A stretch of 14,496 bases of DNA from JAQUGA01 sp964521105 (lineage in GTDB: Bacteria > Bacteroidota > Bacteroidia > Bacteroidales > WCHB1-69). The first letter of the stretch is position 1, and the number at the start of each line of letters is the position of its first letter. The position numbers were made by a program, and so were the translations under genes. Below, piece by piece: positions 7,474 through 14,496 of this stretch. The stretch covers positions 1 to 14,496 of the forward strand of contig CAZFPO010000072.1 in the NCBI GenBank assembly GCA_964521105.1. Reading direction: 5' to 3'. The notes beneath the pieces are model-generated. The model was not told the origin of the DNA. It did not search any database and was given only the letters and a program-made list of their open reading frames with translations.

Positions 7474-8655
7474 ATGAAAATAAAATCCCTGTTTTTAGCA
7501 TTAGCATTCATAAGTAGTAGCTTCTTATATTCACAAACTGAAATGAATATTCATAAAAGCTATGGCTCTGTTTTCAATATCCCAACCAATTCAATCGATA
7601 GTGTTACATATTCTTTTATTACACCAGAAAGCACACCAACCATAATTACATTACCCGTTGAAAGTGTAAATCCAAATTCATCTATTCTGTATGGAGTTAT
7701 TTTAAATGATGGTGGGAATCAAATAATCTCTAGAGGATTCTGCTGGAGTACAAATCCAACTCCAACCATCTCAAACAGTTTATCCACAAATGGATTGGGG
7801 AATGGGTTGTTTTCGGAAAATGTATCATCACTTTCGCCAAATAACATTTATTATGTTCGTGCTTATGCCACTACTAGTGATGGAACTACCTATGGCAACG
7901 AACTTCTTTTTTCTACCATCTATTCGCCTTTAGTTACCACATTACCACTTTATGACATTAAAGGTAATTCAGCCAGAGCAAGTGGAGCAATTATAAATAA
8001 TGGTGGAGATAATATTACTTCTAAAGGATTTTGTTGGAGCACAAATCCAAATCCTTCTATTTCAGACAATTTCACAACTTCCTTTGATGCCACAATGACT
8101 GGATTAATTTCTGAAACCACTTACTATGTTAGAGCATACGCAACCAATAGTTCAGGCACATCATACGGCAATACAATCAGCTTCAATTCAGGAAAATTAA
8201 TTGGCACTTTATATGCTGGTGGTTTGGTGTTTTACAACGATGGAAATGGGCATGGCTTGGTATGTGCCGAAAGTGATCAAAATACTAATGCTCCATGGGG
8301 ATGCTTTGGTATGACTATTGGCGGGACTTCAATTGACATAAATACTGGTTTGACAAATACAAATGCAATAGTTGCAAGTTGTACCAATAATGGTATTGCA
8401 GCAAAAATAGCATTTGACTTAGTCTTAAATAGCTATAATGACTGGTTTCTACCATCAAAAAATGAATTAAATTTAATGTATCTCAATCTAAAAACCAATT
8501 ATTTAGGTGGAAATTGGTCATCAAATTATTGGAGTTCGAGCGAGTATCTAAATAATGCATCAGAAAATGCTTGCGTACAAAGTTTTGATGATGGAAGTCA
8601 AGGCAATACTTCAAAAAATCAATCCTTTGGTGTACGTGCTGTTAGAGCTTTTTAA
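7474..8655 (+). CDS. exported protein: IHxxDG module, two Fn3-like domains, DUF1566 lectin-like domain
   Basis: The 393-residue protein has a signal peptide (MKIKSLF... cleaved near YS|QT, residue 20). It then has the short module MNIHKSYGS...IDSVTY (24-46), shared with the next two genes. Two Fn3-like beta domains follow (about 53-148 and 152-236), each with GFCWSTNP and YYVRAYAT...YGN. The C-terminal part (about 240-393) is a DUF1566 / Lcl-type domain, recognised by GGLVFYNDGNGHGLVCA, DWFLPSKNELNLMY, YWSSSEY and the ending FGVRAVRAF. DUF1566 has a C-type-lectin-like fold and is found on surface and collagen/glycosaminoglycan-binding proteins, so a binding rather than enzymatic role is likely. 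There is no T9SS tail, so how it is placed at the surface is unclear. It sits second in the operon, 30 bases before the next gene. Confidence 0.85.
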   Translation: MKIKSLFLALAFISSSFLYSQTEMNIHKSYGSVFNIPTNSIDSVTYSFITPESTPTIITLPVESVNPNSSILYGVILNDGGNQIISRGFCWSTNPTPTISNSLSTNGLGNGLFSENVSSLSPNNIYYVRAYATTSDGTTYGNELLFSTIYSPLVTTLPLYDIKGNSARASGAIINNGGDNITSKGFCWSTNPNPSISDNFTTSFDATMTGLISETTYYVRAYATNSSGTSYGNTISFNSGKLIGTLYAGGLVFYNDGNGHGLVCAESDQNTNAPWGCFGMTIGGTSIDINTGLTNTNAIVASCTNNGIAAKIAFDLVLNSYNDWFLPSKNELNLMYLNLKTNYLGGNWSSNYWSSSEYLNNASENACVQSFDDGSQGNTSKNQSFGVRAVRAF

Positions 8656-8685
8656 AATAAATTTCATACATAATATTCAAAAAAC

Positions 8686-9207
8686 ATGAAAAAATATATT
8701 TATACAACCATTTTAGCTACTTTCTTATTTACTAATGGATTGATAATTAATGCACAAAACATTAATATACATTTTAAAGATGGTTCAAGCAGCTCATTTG
8801 TTATTGAAAATATCCAAAAACAAACATTTGAAACTGAAACCATGAAGTTTCATCTTAAAAACGGTAATATTTATTCATGGTCAATTGCCTCAATCAATTC
8901 CATTTCATACAGTACTCCCTTAAAAATTTACGAAAACGACTCGGATGAAAATTTCATTAAAATTCAATTATATCCTGTTCCTACAGACAATATTATCAAT
9001 ATTTTTTACAAGCTCAACAACGATGAAGACATTACTATAATTATTTTTGACATGTTAGGTAAAATAATCTTTATTGAACATATCGGCAAAAAATCTTCCG
9101 GAGAAAATAATTTTTCATTAGATGTGTCCCGTTTTTCAAAAGGACTATACACCTGCTATTTAAAAGGTATAAGTAATTCAGTAGTGACAAAATTTATCAA
9201 AAATTAA
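8686..9207 (+). CDS. small T9SS protein with IHxxDG modules and almost no cargo
   Basis: The 173-residue protein has a signal peptide (MKKYIYTT... to about NAQ, residue 24). Residues 26-49 (INIHFKDGSS...IENIQKQTF) and 54-76 (KFHLKNGNIYSWSIASINSI) are two copies of the same short module that follows the signal peptide in the neighbouring genes. From about 93 (IQLYPVPTDN, IIIFDMLGKI, SLDVSRFSKGLYTCYL, VTKFIKN) it is a T9SS type A sorting domain running to the end. Nothing else is present between residues 77 and 92. A protein that is essentially two modules on a sorting tail could be an anchor or adaptor for the partner proteins made by the genes on both sides, which have the module but no tail; this is inference. 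The following gene starts after a 1-base gap, suggesting translational coupling. Confidence 0.82.
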   Translation: MKKYIYTTILATFLFTNGLIINAQNINIHFKDGSSSSFVIENIQKQTFETETMKFHLKNGNIYSWSIASINSISYSTPLKIYENDSDENFIKIQLYPVPTDNIINIFYKLNNDEDITIIIFDMLGKIIFIEHIGKKSSGENNFSLDVSRFSKGLYTCYLKGISNSVVTKFIKN

Positions 9208-9208
9208 T

Positions 9209-10276
9209 ATGAAAACAAAAACAACTATCCTTTTTCTTTCTTTACTATTGACAAACACGCTGTATGCTCAAATATTGATGAATATCCACAAAAACGATGG
9301 CACAACGTTACACTTTCCATTAGTTATTGTTGATAGCATCACTTACACAAATCACCTTGAATACAACACTTTAGTAATTAGCACTTTGCCTGCAGGAAAC
9401 ATTGCTTCAACTTCAGCCATATTATACGCAAATATTCTAAGTGATGGCGGTGCAACCGTTATCTCACGAGGATTTTGTTGGGATACTAATCCAAACCCAA
9501 CTACATCTAACAACACTTCCTATAACAATTCTGGAACTGGAGGGTATTCAAGAAAACTATTTACATTATCTCCAAATACCACATATTATGTCCGTGCATT
9601 CGCAAATAACGGCAATGGTCATATCTATGGCAATGAAATTAGTTTTACTACCACCGAAAGTGGAGGTTTATATACCGAAGGAAATGGAGTTTTATTCGAC
9701 GGATACCAATATCCATCAATTGTTTACACATATGGAAAGGAATGGATGTCAGAAAATCTCAGAACATCAATATACTCAAATGGAGAATTAATCCCAAATA
9801 TTACAAATGATGGACAGTGGGTTACGTTAACTACAGGCGCTTGGGCATCCTATAATAATATCTCCCAATATGAAAATACATACGGAAAGTTATATAACTG
9901 GCATGCAGTTTCGGACAGTCGAAGTGTATGTCCATCGGGCTGGCATGTTCCTAGCAATCAGGAATGGACAGATTTAGTTAATTTTTTAGGAGGACAAAAT
10001 ATTGCAGGTGGCAAACTAAAAAATTTTGAACCACAATATTGGACACAACCTAATATAGGTGCAACCAATGAAAGTGGATTTAATGCCTATCCTTCTGGAT
10101 CAAGAGGAAGTTCTATAGGTGTTTTTAGTGACTCAGGGAATCGCGCAGTTTGGTGGAGTTCGAATCCATATGGGTCGGATGCTTGGGGAATAACAGTATA
10201 TTATAATAGCATTTCTTCAAGTAATTTTCACGTAGATAAAAAAGCTGGATTTGCAATTAGGTGTATTAAAGATTAA
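9209..10276 (+). CDS. exported protein: IHxxDG module, Fn3-like domain, FISUMP domain
   Basis: The 355-residue protein has a signal peptide (MKTKTTIL... ending LYAQ, about 20 residues). The module MNIHKNDGTTLHF...VDSITY (24-46) follows, then one Fn3-like domain (about 55-152; SRGFCWDTNPNP and YYVRAFANN...YGNE, clearly paralogous to those of the DUF1566 gene). A C-terminal FISUMP domain (Fibrobacter succinogenes major paralogous domain family, about 160-355) has KEWMSENLRT, YGKLYNWHAV, CPSGWHVPSNQEWTDL, VWWSSNPYG and the ending GFAIRCIKD. FISUMP has a C-type-lectin-like/FGE-related fold; no enzymatic activity is established for it. There is no T9SS tail. It is the last gene of the operon and starts one base after the previous stop codon. 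No terminator hairpin was recognised downstream. Confidence 0.88.
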   Translation: MKTKTTILFLSLLLTNTLYAQILMNIHKNDGTTLHFPLVIVDSITYTNHLEYNTLVISTLPAGNIASTSAILYANILSDGGATVISRGFCWDTNPNPTTSNNTSYNNSGTGGYSRKLFTLSPNTTYYVRAFANNGNGHIYGNEISFTTTESGGLYTEGNGVLFDGYQYPSIVYTYGKEWMSENLRTSIYSNGELIPNITNDGQWVTLTTGAWASYNNISQYENTYGKLYNWHAVSDSRSVCPSGWHVPSNQEWTDLVNFLGGQNIAGGKLKNFEPQYWTQPNIGATNESGFNAYPSGSRGSSIGVFSDSGNRAVWWSSNPYGSDAWGITVYYNSISSSNFHVDKKAGFAIRCIKD

Positions 10277-10463
10277 TACTATTACATAAATTTATCTTAT
10301 TTATTGTCCCAAACCTTAGATTAAAAACAACATTACTTCACAATCGTAATTACCGATGAAATCCAGTATTATTTGAGGCAATCGTAATAATAAAGTCAAA
10401 TATTCACTTTATTTATGGCTAAACAACAACAAATCAATATGTGAAAAAAAAAAAAATCTAAAA
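10277..10463. other. AT-rich intergenic, 13-base A run
   Basis: This interval follows the operon and precedes stem-loop copy C. It contains a run of 13 A at 10444-10456, a potential slippage site just before the repeat, and otherwise no supported gene, RNA or terminator. The full gene-free gap runs from 10277 to 10679. Confidence 0.5.
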
Positions 10464-10548
10464 AATCATCAGAGTCCTTTTCAGGATACTTTGATGGTGA
10501 AATAGTAAAAAATCCCTTTGTCCTAATGGTGGAAAAATATTGGAGTGA
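10464..10548 (+). repeat. dispersed stem-loop repeat, copy C (full length)
   Basis: AATCATCAGAGTCC (10464-10477), loop TTTTCA and 3' arm GGATACTTTGATG (10484-10496) form the same hairpin as copy B, with a G-U wobble in RNA where copy B has a mismatch and with the 2-base bulge kept. The following stretch (GGTGAAATAGTAAAAAATCC, CTTTGTC, ATGGT, AAAATATTGG) continues the similarity to copy B. It lies about 130 bases upstream of the acetyltransferase gene. Confidence 0.8.
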
Positions 10549-10634
10549 ATAATTTACCTGAAAAAGAATTTTCAATTTTAGTAAACTACAATCAACTATT
10601 TTCATCAAAAGAATCCCATCTCATAAATTACTTG

Positions 10635-10642
10635 TAGGTTTG
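10635..10642 (+). promoter_or_regulatory. probable -7 box of the acetyltransferase gene
   Basis: TAGGTTTG is a perfect TAnnTTTG match 38 bases before the ATG at 10680. No convincing TTTG -33 element lies about 20 bases upstream, so the call rests on the -7 box and its distance. Confidence 0.5.
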
Positions 10643-10679
10643 CACTTATTTTTAAATTAAAACACTCTAACAAACTACC

Positions 10680-11813
10680 ATGGCAATTACAATTTCTGAA
10701 GTTAAAACGTCAAGCGATTTAAAACAATTTATCTCCCTACCAGCAAAAATCCATAAACATCACAAAGAGTGGATTCCATCATTACTCAACGACGACAAAT
10801 CCATATTCACACCCGAACTTAATGAAGCCTATCAATATTGTAGCACTATTCGTTTGTTGGCTCGTAGCGACAACAAAGTGGTTGGACGCATCATGGGTAT
10901 TGTGCATCACCATTACAACCAATCGCAAAACGAACAAAATGCCCGTTTTGCTTTTATGGAAACGTACGAAGATAAAGAAGTTTTTGAAGCTCTAATAAAT
11001 GCCATTGAAAAATGGGCTTTAGAACAAAATTGCACCAAAGTAGTTGGTCCATTGGGATTTTCGGACAAAGATCCACAAGGATTTCTCATCGAAGGTTTCG
11101 ACCAACAAACCATGATGGTAACCAATTGTAGTTTCCCGTATATGAATCAGTTTATCAACGAATTGGGTTATACTCCTCACACCCGATTGGTGGAATACAA
11201 ACTCCCGTTGACCGACCAAATGATGAATCGTATTTCTCCGTTTGCCGAACGGGCATCACGCAATCCAAATTTTAAACTACACACGTTTACCTCTACCCGT
11301 GAAATAAAACCTTACATAAGACCCGTTTTTGATCTCATCAACCGAACGTACAAACACATTTACGGTTTTTCGCCACTCAGCACGCGCGAAGCCGATGATT
11401 TTGCAAACCGCTACCTGCAATTTATCAAACCTGGTTTGGTAAAAGTAGTAACCAATCCCGAAGGTTTGGTAGTTGCTTTTATAGTGGCAATGGCTGATTT
11501 TAGCAAAGGTATCAAAAAAGCTCGCGGAAGAGTGTTTCCTTTTGGATGGATTCCAATTTTGTACAGCATGAAAACGAGCGACACCATAGTGTTGATGCTA
11601 GGAGCCATCGACGAAGAGTATCGCAACAAGGGAATCGATGCTCTCATGGGCGAAAGTCTGCTCAACGAATCTCGCCGCTTGGGTTATCGCTTTATGGACA
11701 GCCACCTGATTATGGAATCAAACATTAAAATGCGACAGGAAATGGAGCGTTTGGAGGGAACAGAACTGTATAAGAGGTATTGCATATATCAAAAGGATAT
11801 TAAAATCCCTTAA
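10680..11813 (+). CDS. GNAT-family N-acetyltransferase, conserved Bacteroidota type
   Basis: The 377-residue cytoplasmic protein has no signal peptide or membrane segment. The strongest signature is acetyl-CoA-binding motif A of GNAT enzymes near the C-terminus: LMLGAIDEEYRNKGIDALM (R/Q-x-x-G/K-x-G/A-like loop RNKGI at 315-319), followed by the terminal ESNIKMRQEMERLEG...LYKRYCIY helix-strand typical of GNAT domains. The N-terminal half (LPAKIHKHHKEWIPSL, GRIMGIVHHHYNQ, VVGPLGFSDKDPQGFLIEGF) is well conserved in long two-lobed GNAT proteins of this phylum, to my knowledge. The substrate is unknown; transfer of an acyl group from CoA to an amine is the family reaction, not shown here. The gene is richer in G and C than its neighbours and uses codons such as CGC and CTG, which fits a conserved housekeeping gene. 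It is transcribed alone, 38 bases behind a TAGGTTTG box. Confidence 0.85.
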   Translation: MAITISEVKTSSDLKQFISLPAKIHKHHKEWIPSLLNDDKSIFTPELNEAYQYCSTIRLLARSDNKVVGRIMGIVHHHYNQSQNEQNARFAFMETYEDKEVFEALINAIEKWALEQNCTKVVGPLGFSDKDPQGFLIEGFDQQTMMVTNCSFPYMNQFINELGYTPHTRLVEYKLPLTDQMMNRISPFAERASRNPNFKLHTFTSTREIKPYIRPVFDLINRTYKHIYGFSPLSTREADDFANRYLQFIKPGLVKVVTNPEGLVVAFIVAMADFSKGIKKARGRVFPFGWIPILYSMKTSDTIVLMLGAIDEEYRNKGIDALMGESLLNESRRLGYRFMDSHLIMESNIKMRQEMERLEGTELYKRYCIYQKDIKIP

Positions 11814-11897
11814 ATATGCATTGAATTTTGAAAAAAAATTGCGACATTGAATGAAAATACGATAAACATAAAAATCACAAAATTCAATAAAAATAAA

Positions 11898-11905
11898 TAT
11901 CTTTG
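11898..11905 (+). promoter_or_regulatory. probable -7 box of the PKD-like secreted protein gene
   Basis: TATCTTTG, a perfect TAnnTTTG match, ends 55 bases before the ATG at 11961. No clear -33 TTTG is visible at the right distance. The site falls inside a longer open frame that begins with TTG at 11847, which argues that the longer frame is not the true gene. Confidence 0.5.
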
Positions 11906-11960
11906 TAATGTTGAATATGGTATTTTATCCAAAAATAATCAGACATCAAAGCAAAGAGTC

Positions 11961-12848
11961 ATGAAAAAACAATCAATTGCAATTTCAATTCTGCTAATTC
12001 TATTTTCAAATTCACTGTTTTCTCAAACATATACTCTCGATTTTGAAATAACAGTGAATGATAATTTAGTTACATTTACAAATCTTTCGTCTTGCAGTTG
12101 TAGCGGTATCATTTACCCTTTTGTTCATCTTAATTTTGGCGACACTACTACAGGAACAATTAATGAAAAGCAACTCGGTAATAATTCACAAACTCATTAT
12201 TATAATTATCCTGGCACATACACAGTGCGAGGAATTTTACATGCGAATGGAACAAATTGTTCCTGCATAGATACTATATACAAACAAGTAACGATAACAA
12301 CCATTGGTGTGAATTGCCATGCCGATTTTTGTTATCATACCTATTATAACAGCAACTTCCAATCATGCGTTGATTTGATAAACACATCAACTTCACATGA
12401 TAGTATAATTTTCTATACTTGGGAAGGACCTCAAGGGTTTATTGCTACTAATTTATATAATCCTACAATGTGTTATCCATCAGGATACATTATTAATGGA
12501 GCAACTTTAACTATATCAACCGAAAATTCATGTGAAAGTCAAATTACCAAGTTTTTCATTAGTGATTACTCCGATTGCGACACAATTATATCAACAAATA
12601 TTGGTCATACCGAAAGCAACAACATTTCTGTCATTTTAATTAATAATGGTATAGAAATCACTCAAAATGACAATGTTGAAAACTATGAATTAGTCATTTC
12701 AGATATCCTTGGACGAGTTAGAAAAAAAGTACACATTAACGACAAAACCACACACATAAGTAACACGGACATTAAAGAAGGAGTATACATTTACATCCTT
12801 TACAAAAACAATCAGATTTATAAAGTTGGGAAATTTTTTAATTATTGA
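11961..12848 (+). CDS. cysteine-rich secreted protein with PKD-like domain and degenerate T9SS-like tail
   Basis: The 295-residue protein starts at ATG 11961, where a clear signal peptide begins (MKKQSIAISILL... ending LFSQ, about 22 residues). The frame is open further back to a TTG at 11847, but that extension has no signal and contains the -7 box. The mature N-terminal part resembles a PKD/beta-sandwich domain: VTFTNLSS..., LNFGDTTTG and the strand HYYNYPGTYTV. Ten cysteines in the mature chain (CSC, CSC, C-x4-C, then four spaced singly) could form disulfides. A second, unassigned beta-rich part has FYTWEGPQGF. The last about 80 residues (ISVILINNGIEI..., YELVISDILGRVRKKV, IKEGVYIYIL, KVGKFF) resemble a T9SS type A domain but lack the usual YPNP motif. 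Its role is unknown; surface location is inferred. Not clearly in an operon with its neighbours. Confidence 0.75.
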   Translation: MKKQSIAISILLILFSNSLFSQTYTLDFEITVNDNLVTFTNLSSCSCSGIIYPFVHLNFGDTTTGTINEKQLGNNSQTHYYNYPGTYTVRGILHANGTNCSCIDTIYKQVTITTIGVNCHADFCYHTYYNSNFQSCVDLINTSTSHDSIIFYTWEGPQGFIATNLYNPTMCYPSGYIINGATLTISTENSCESQITKFFISDYSDCDTIISTNIGHTESNNISVILINNGIEITQNDNVENYELVISDILGRVRKKVHINDKTTHISNTDIKEGVYIYILYKNNQIYKVGKFFNY

Positions 12849-12925
12849 GCAACAAAATTTTATATCAAATAATTTCACTAATCTACTGACATTAAGTGAA
12901 TTAAATTACAACAACAAACATCTAA

Positions 12926-13558
12926 ATGGGAATATTATTTGTACTTTTCTTGTATTTTATTATAATATTTATCACCAGTTTAATTCTTGCCATTATTTCT
13001 CTAGTAATCTTTTTAATATTTAGCAAAAAAGAAAATCGTAAAAGAGTGGTACTTATGTCAGTTTTTTCGCCATTTGTAGGATTTTTCACTCTATCTTTTT
13101 GCTTGCTTTTTAGTACCATTTTAATTTCCGAAATCAAAAAAATTGACATAGGAATTGGCGACATTTGGTATGTTCCATTGCCTAACAATTGTCAACTTAC
13201 ATTCATTGATGTACCTGAAAAAGCGTTCATCATAAAAAACAGTCAAACTGTTATTTCTGATGTAATTAAAATTCAACAAACTGAAAACTTAATATTTGGA
13301 AAAAGATGCAATAACACATACTTTTCTTACAACACAAAAACAAATGAATTACTTGAGTTTTCTAGCGAGAACGAACTAATAACTCAAAATTCAAATAATA
13401 AACCGAATCTCATTAAGGCAACAGATTTCTACAATGATAAACGAGCGGAAATTGCAGGTTTTTTGCCTATATTTGCTGGAATTTATTCATTTATACTGAG
13501 CATTTTAGCAGTTTATTTATTAAAACGAATTATTTTCTTAAAAGAAAAATCACATTAA
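12926..13558 (+). CDS. unknown membrane protein with three transmembrane segments
   Basis: The 210-residue protein is of no family I recognise. Residues about 3-33 are a long hydrophobic segment (FVLFLYFIIIFITSLILAII), a basic stretch KKENRKR follows at 34-40, and a second segment spans about 43-68. Residues 70-175 form a soluble domain with two cysteines and FIDVPEKAFII, probably outside the membrane. A third segment lies at about 180-203 (GFLPIFAGIYSFILSILAVYLL), followed by a short basic tail. The positive stretches suggest loop 1 and the C-terminus are cytoplasmic. The ATG at 12926 gives the whole first helix. The gene ends 22 bases before the next gene on the same strand, so the two are likely co-transcribed; no promoter was identified in the 77 bases upstream. 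Confidence 0.7.
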   Translation: MGILFVLFLYFIIIFITSLILAIISLVIFLIFSKKENRKRVVLMSVFSPFVGFFTLSFCLLFSTILISEIKKIDIGIGDIWYVPLPNNCQLTFIDVPEKAFIIKNSQTVISDVIKIQQTENLIFGKRCNNTYFSYNTKTNELLEFSSENELITQNSNNKPNLIKATDFYNDKRAEIAGFLPIFAGIYSFILSILAVYLLKRIIFLKEKSH

Positions 13559-13580
13559 AATATTGATATAATATTTAAAA

Positions 13581-14447
13581 ATGAAGCTCAATTTAAAAAT
13601 TTCATGTATAATTTTCTTTGTAGGCTTAACCTTCCTATCTCAGGCTAAAAATCTCACCTATCCAAGTAAAAAGGAAATAAACAAACGCATAAACTATTTA
13701 CAAAGAGTAATTAACCAACCTTTAGAGTCTAATTCCGAAATTATGAAACTAGGATTGCAAAATCCGGAGTTTATGCTTTTCACCTATGCATTTTCATCAT
13801 ATGCTCTCACAAATTTGGCTATAAAAGATTCTTGCTATAAAACCCAAGCCATCCAAATAATTAAAGAATCCATCACTAAAGTTCTCGAACTCAAAATTAG
13901 CAGATCTTACGGCATCGAAAAACCCCTCGAAGTGCTCGATTCTATTCCAAATTATTCAGTTTTATACTTAGGTCACGTAAATTTAATGATTGGCTGCTTT
14001 AGACTTCTTTCGACCGATAGCACCTTTAATTCGCTTAATGACAATATTTCAAAGTCATTATTTACACGATATAATCAAACATCTTTTCTAAACCTTGAAT
14101 CATATACATCCTCCATTTGGATACCTGATAATACAGTTGCTTTGGCTTCTCTAAAATTACATAGTGTAAATGCCAAAAATAATTACGATTCGGTGTGCAA
14201 AAAATGGGTTCAGTATGCAAAAAAGAATTACTTGGATAAAAAAACGGGAGTTCTGTTTTCAACCATAAATTCTAAAACAGGAAAACCAATTGAAGAACCA
14301 CGCGGGTCGATGATTGGTTGGAGCATCATGTTTATTTATCAATTCGATCCCGATTTTGCAATTGATTTGTATTTTAATTACAAAAAACATTTCAGCAAAA
14401 ACTACTTGGTTTTCCGTCTTTTCAGAGAGCGTTATAATAACAGCTGA
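13581..14447 (+). CDS. exported helical protein, linalool dehydratase/isomerase-like (tentative, C-terminally short)
   Basis: The 288-residue protein begins with a signal peptide or N-terminal anchor (MKLNLKISCIIFFVGL...LSQA, cleavage near residue 22). The mature chain is mostly alpha-helical (INKRINYLQRVI, FMLFTYAFSSYAL, VLYLGHVNLMIGCFRLL) and has the pattern SSIWIPDNTVALASL (177-191), then YLDKKTGVLFS and EPRGSMIGWS (239-248). This combination recalls alpha/alpha-barrel proteins related to linalool dehydratase/isomerase; I am not certain of the family. Compared with that fold the C-terminal part, which normally carries further conserved residues, seems missing: the protein ends FRERYNNS at a TGA (14445-14447). 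The other two forward frames also stop within about 30 bases after this point, so a simple frameshift does not restore a longer protein inside the window. It probably works with the membrane protein encoded 22 bases upstream. Confidence 0.6.
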   Translation: MKLNLKISCIIFFVGLTFLSQAKNLTYPSKKEINKRINYLQRVINQPLESNSEIMKLGLQNPEFMLFTYAFSSYALTNLAIKDSCYKTQAIQIIKESITKVLELKISRSYGIEKPLEVLDSIPNYSVLYLGHVNLMIGCFRLLSTDSTFNSLNDNISKSLFTRYNQTSFLNLESYTSSIWIPDNTVALASLKLHSVNAKNNYDSVCKKWVQYAKKNYLDKKTGVLFSTINSKTGKPIEEPRGSMIGWSIMFIYQFDPDFAIDLYFNYKKHFSKNYLVFRLFRERYNNS

Positions 14448-14496
14448 ATTCAAGTTATAAATGCAACTTTTTGATTTGACAAATTTAGTAATAAAA

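Noticed and set aside
2765..10548. Stem-loop repeats as integron attC sites
   Set aside because: Bulged hairpins at cassette borders suggested this, but the RYYYAAC / GTTRRRY core sites are missing and no integrase is present in the window.
10396..10608. 70-codon minus-strand frame over stem-loop copy C
   Set aside because: It overlaps the A-run and the repeat, gives a low-complexity F-rich sequence and has no supporting signal.
12826..13023. 65-codon frame overlapping the start of the membrane-protein gene
   Set aside because: It overlaps both neighbours in another frame and shows no plausible protein character.
14480..14487. CAAATTTA read as a minus-strand TAAATTTG promoter box at the window end
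   Set aside because: No minus-strand gene follows it; the genes there are all on the plus strand, so it is probably chance in AT-rich DNA.

Overview
The window is AT-rich DNA from a member of the Bacteroidota. Supporting signs are several perfect matches to the phylum's -7 promoter box (TAnnTTTG), absence of Shine-Dalgarno sequences, a SusC/BtuB-type TonB-dependent receptor, and at least four secreted proteins ending in a type IX secretion (T9SS) type A sorting domain. FISUMP and DUF1566 lectin-like domains, InlB-type repeats and short 'IHxxDG' modules behind signal peptides also fit this phylum. The species cannot be named from the sequence.

Layout. (1) 188-2104: a TonB-dependent receptor gene interrupted by one in-frame TAA in the plug domain; the rest of the frame is intact. 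(2) 2105-2829: a gene-free stretch between convergent genes, full of small repeats: a 19-bp tandem triplet with UUCG-type cores, two related GC-rich 16-bp palindromes, and two long perfect inverted repeats. (3) 2830-3786 (minus): a secreted protein with a MAM/immune-inhibitor-A-like jelly-roll and a T9SS tail, with its own promoter. (4) 4315-10276: an operon-like block of four secreted proteins behind a clear promoter at 4238-4268: a 1035-residue surface protein with Asp-box head, five InlB-like repeats and a T9SS tail; a DUF1566 protein; a tiny T9SS protein with almost no cargo; and a FISUMP protein. The last three share a short N-terminal module. (5) 10680-11813: a GNAT-family acetyltransferase that looks like a housekeeping gene. 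(6) 11961-12848: a cysteine-rich PKD-like secreted protein with a degenerate T9SS-like tail. (7) 12926-14447: a membrane protein of unknown function followed 22 bases later by an exported alpha-helical protein resembling a shortened linalool dehydratase/isomerase-like barrel.

The main unexplained structure is a dispersed stem-loop repeat present three times in the same orientation (2765, 3878, 10464). All copies start AATCATCAGAGTCC, have a 6-base loop and keep a 2-base bulge on the 3' arm. The copies sit at the borders of the two blocks of secreted-protein genes. No integrase, transposase, CRISPR, tRNA or rRNA was found, and the mechanism behind the repeat is unknown.

Taken together, the window is mostly cell-surface and secreted protein genes, probably for adhesion or substrate contact through T9SS, set next to a decaying nutrient or metal uptake receptor and one conserved cytoplasmic enzyme.
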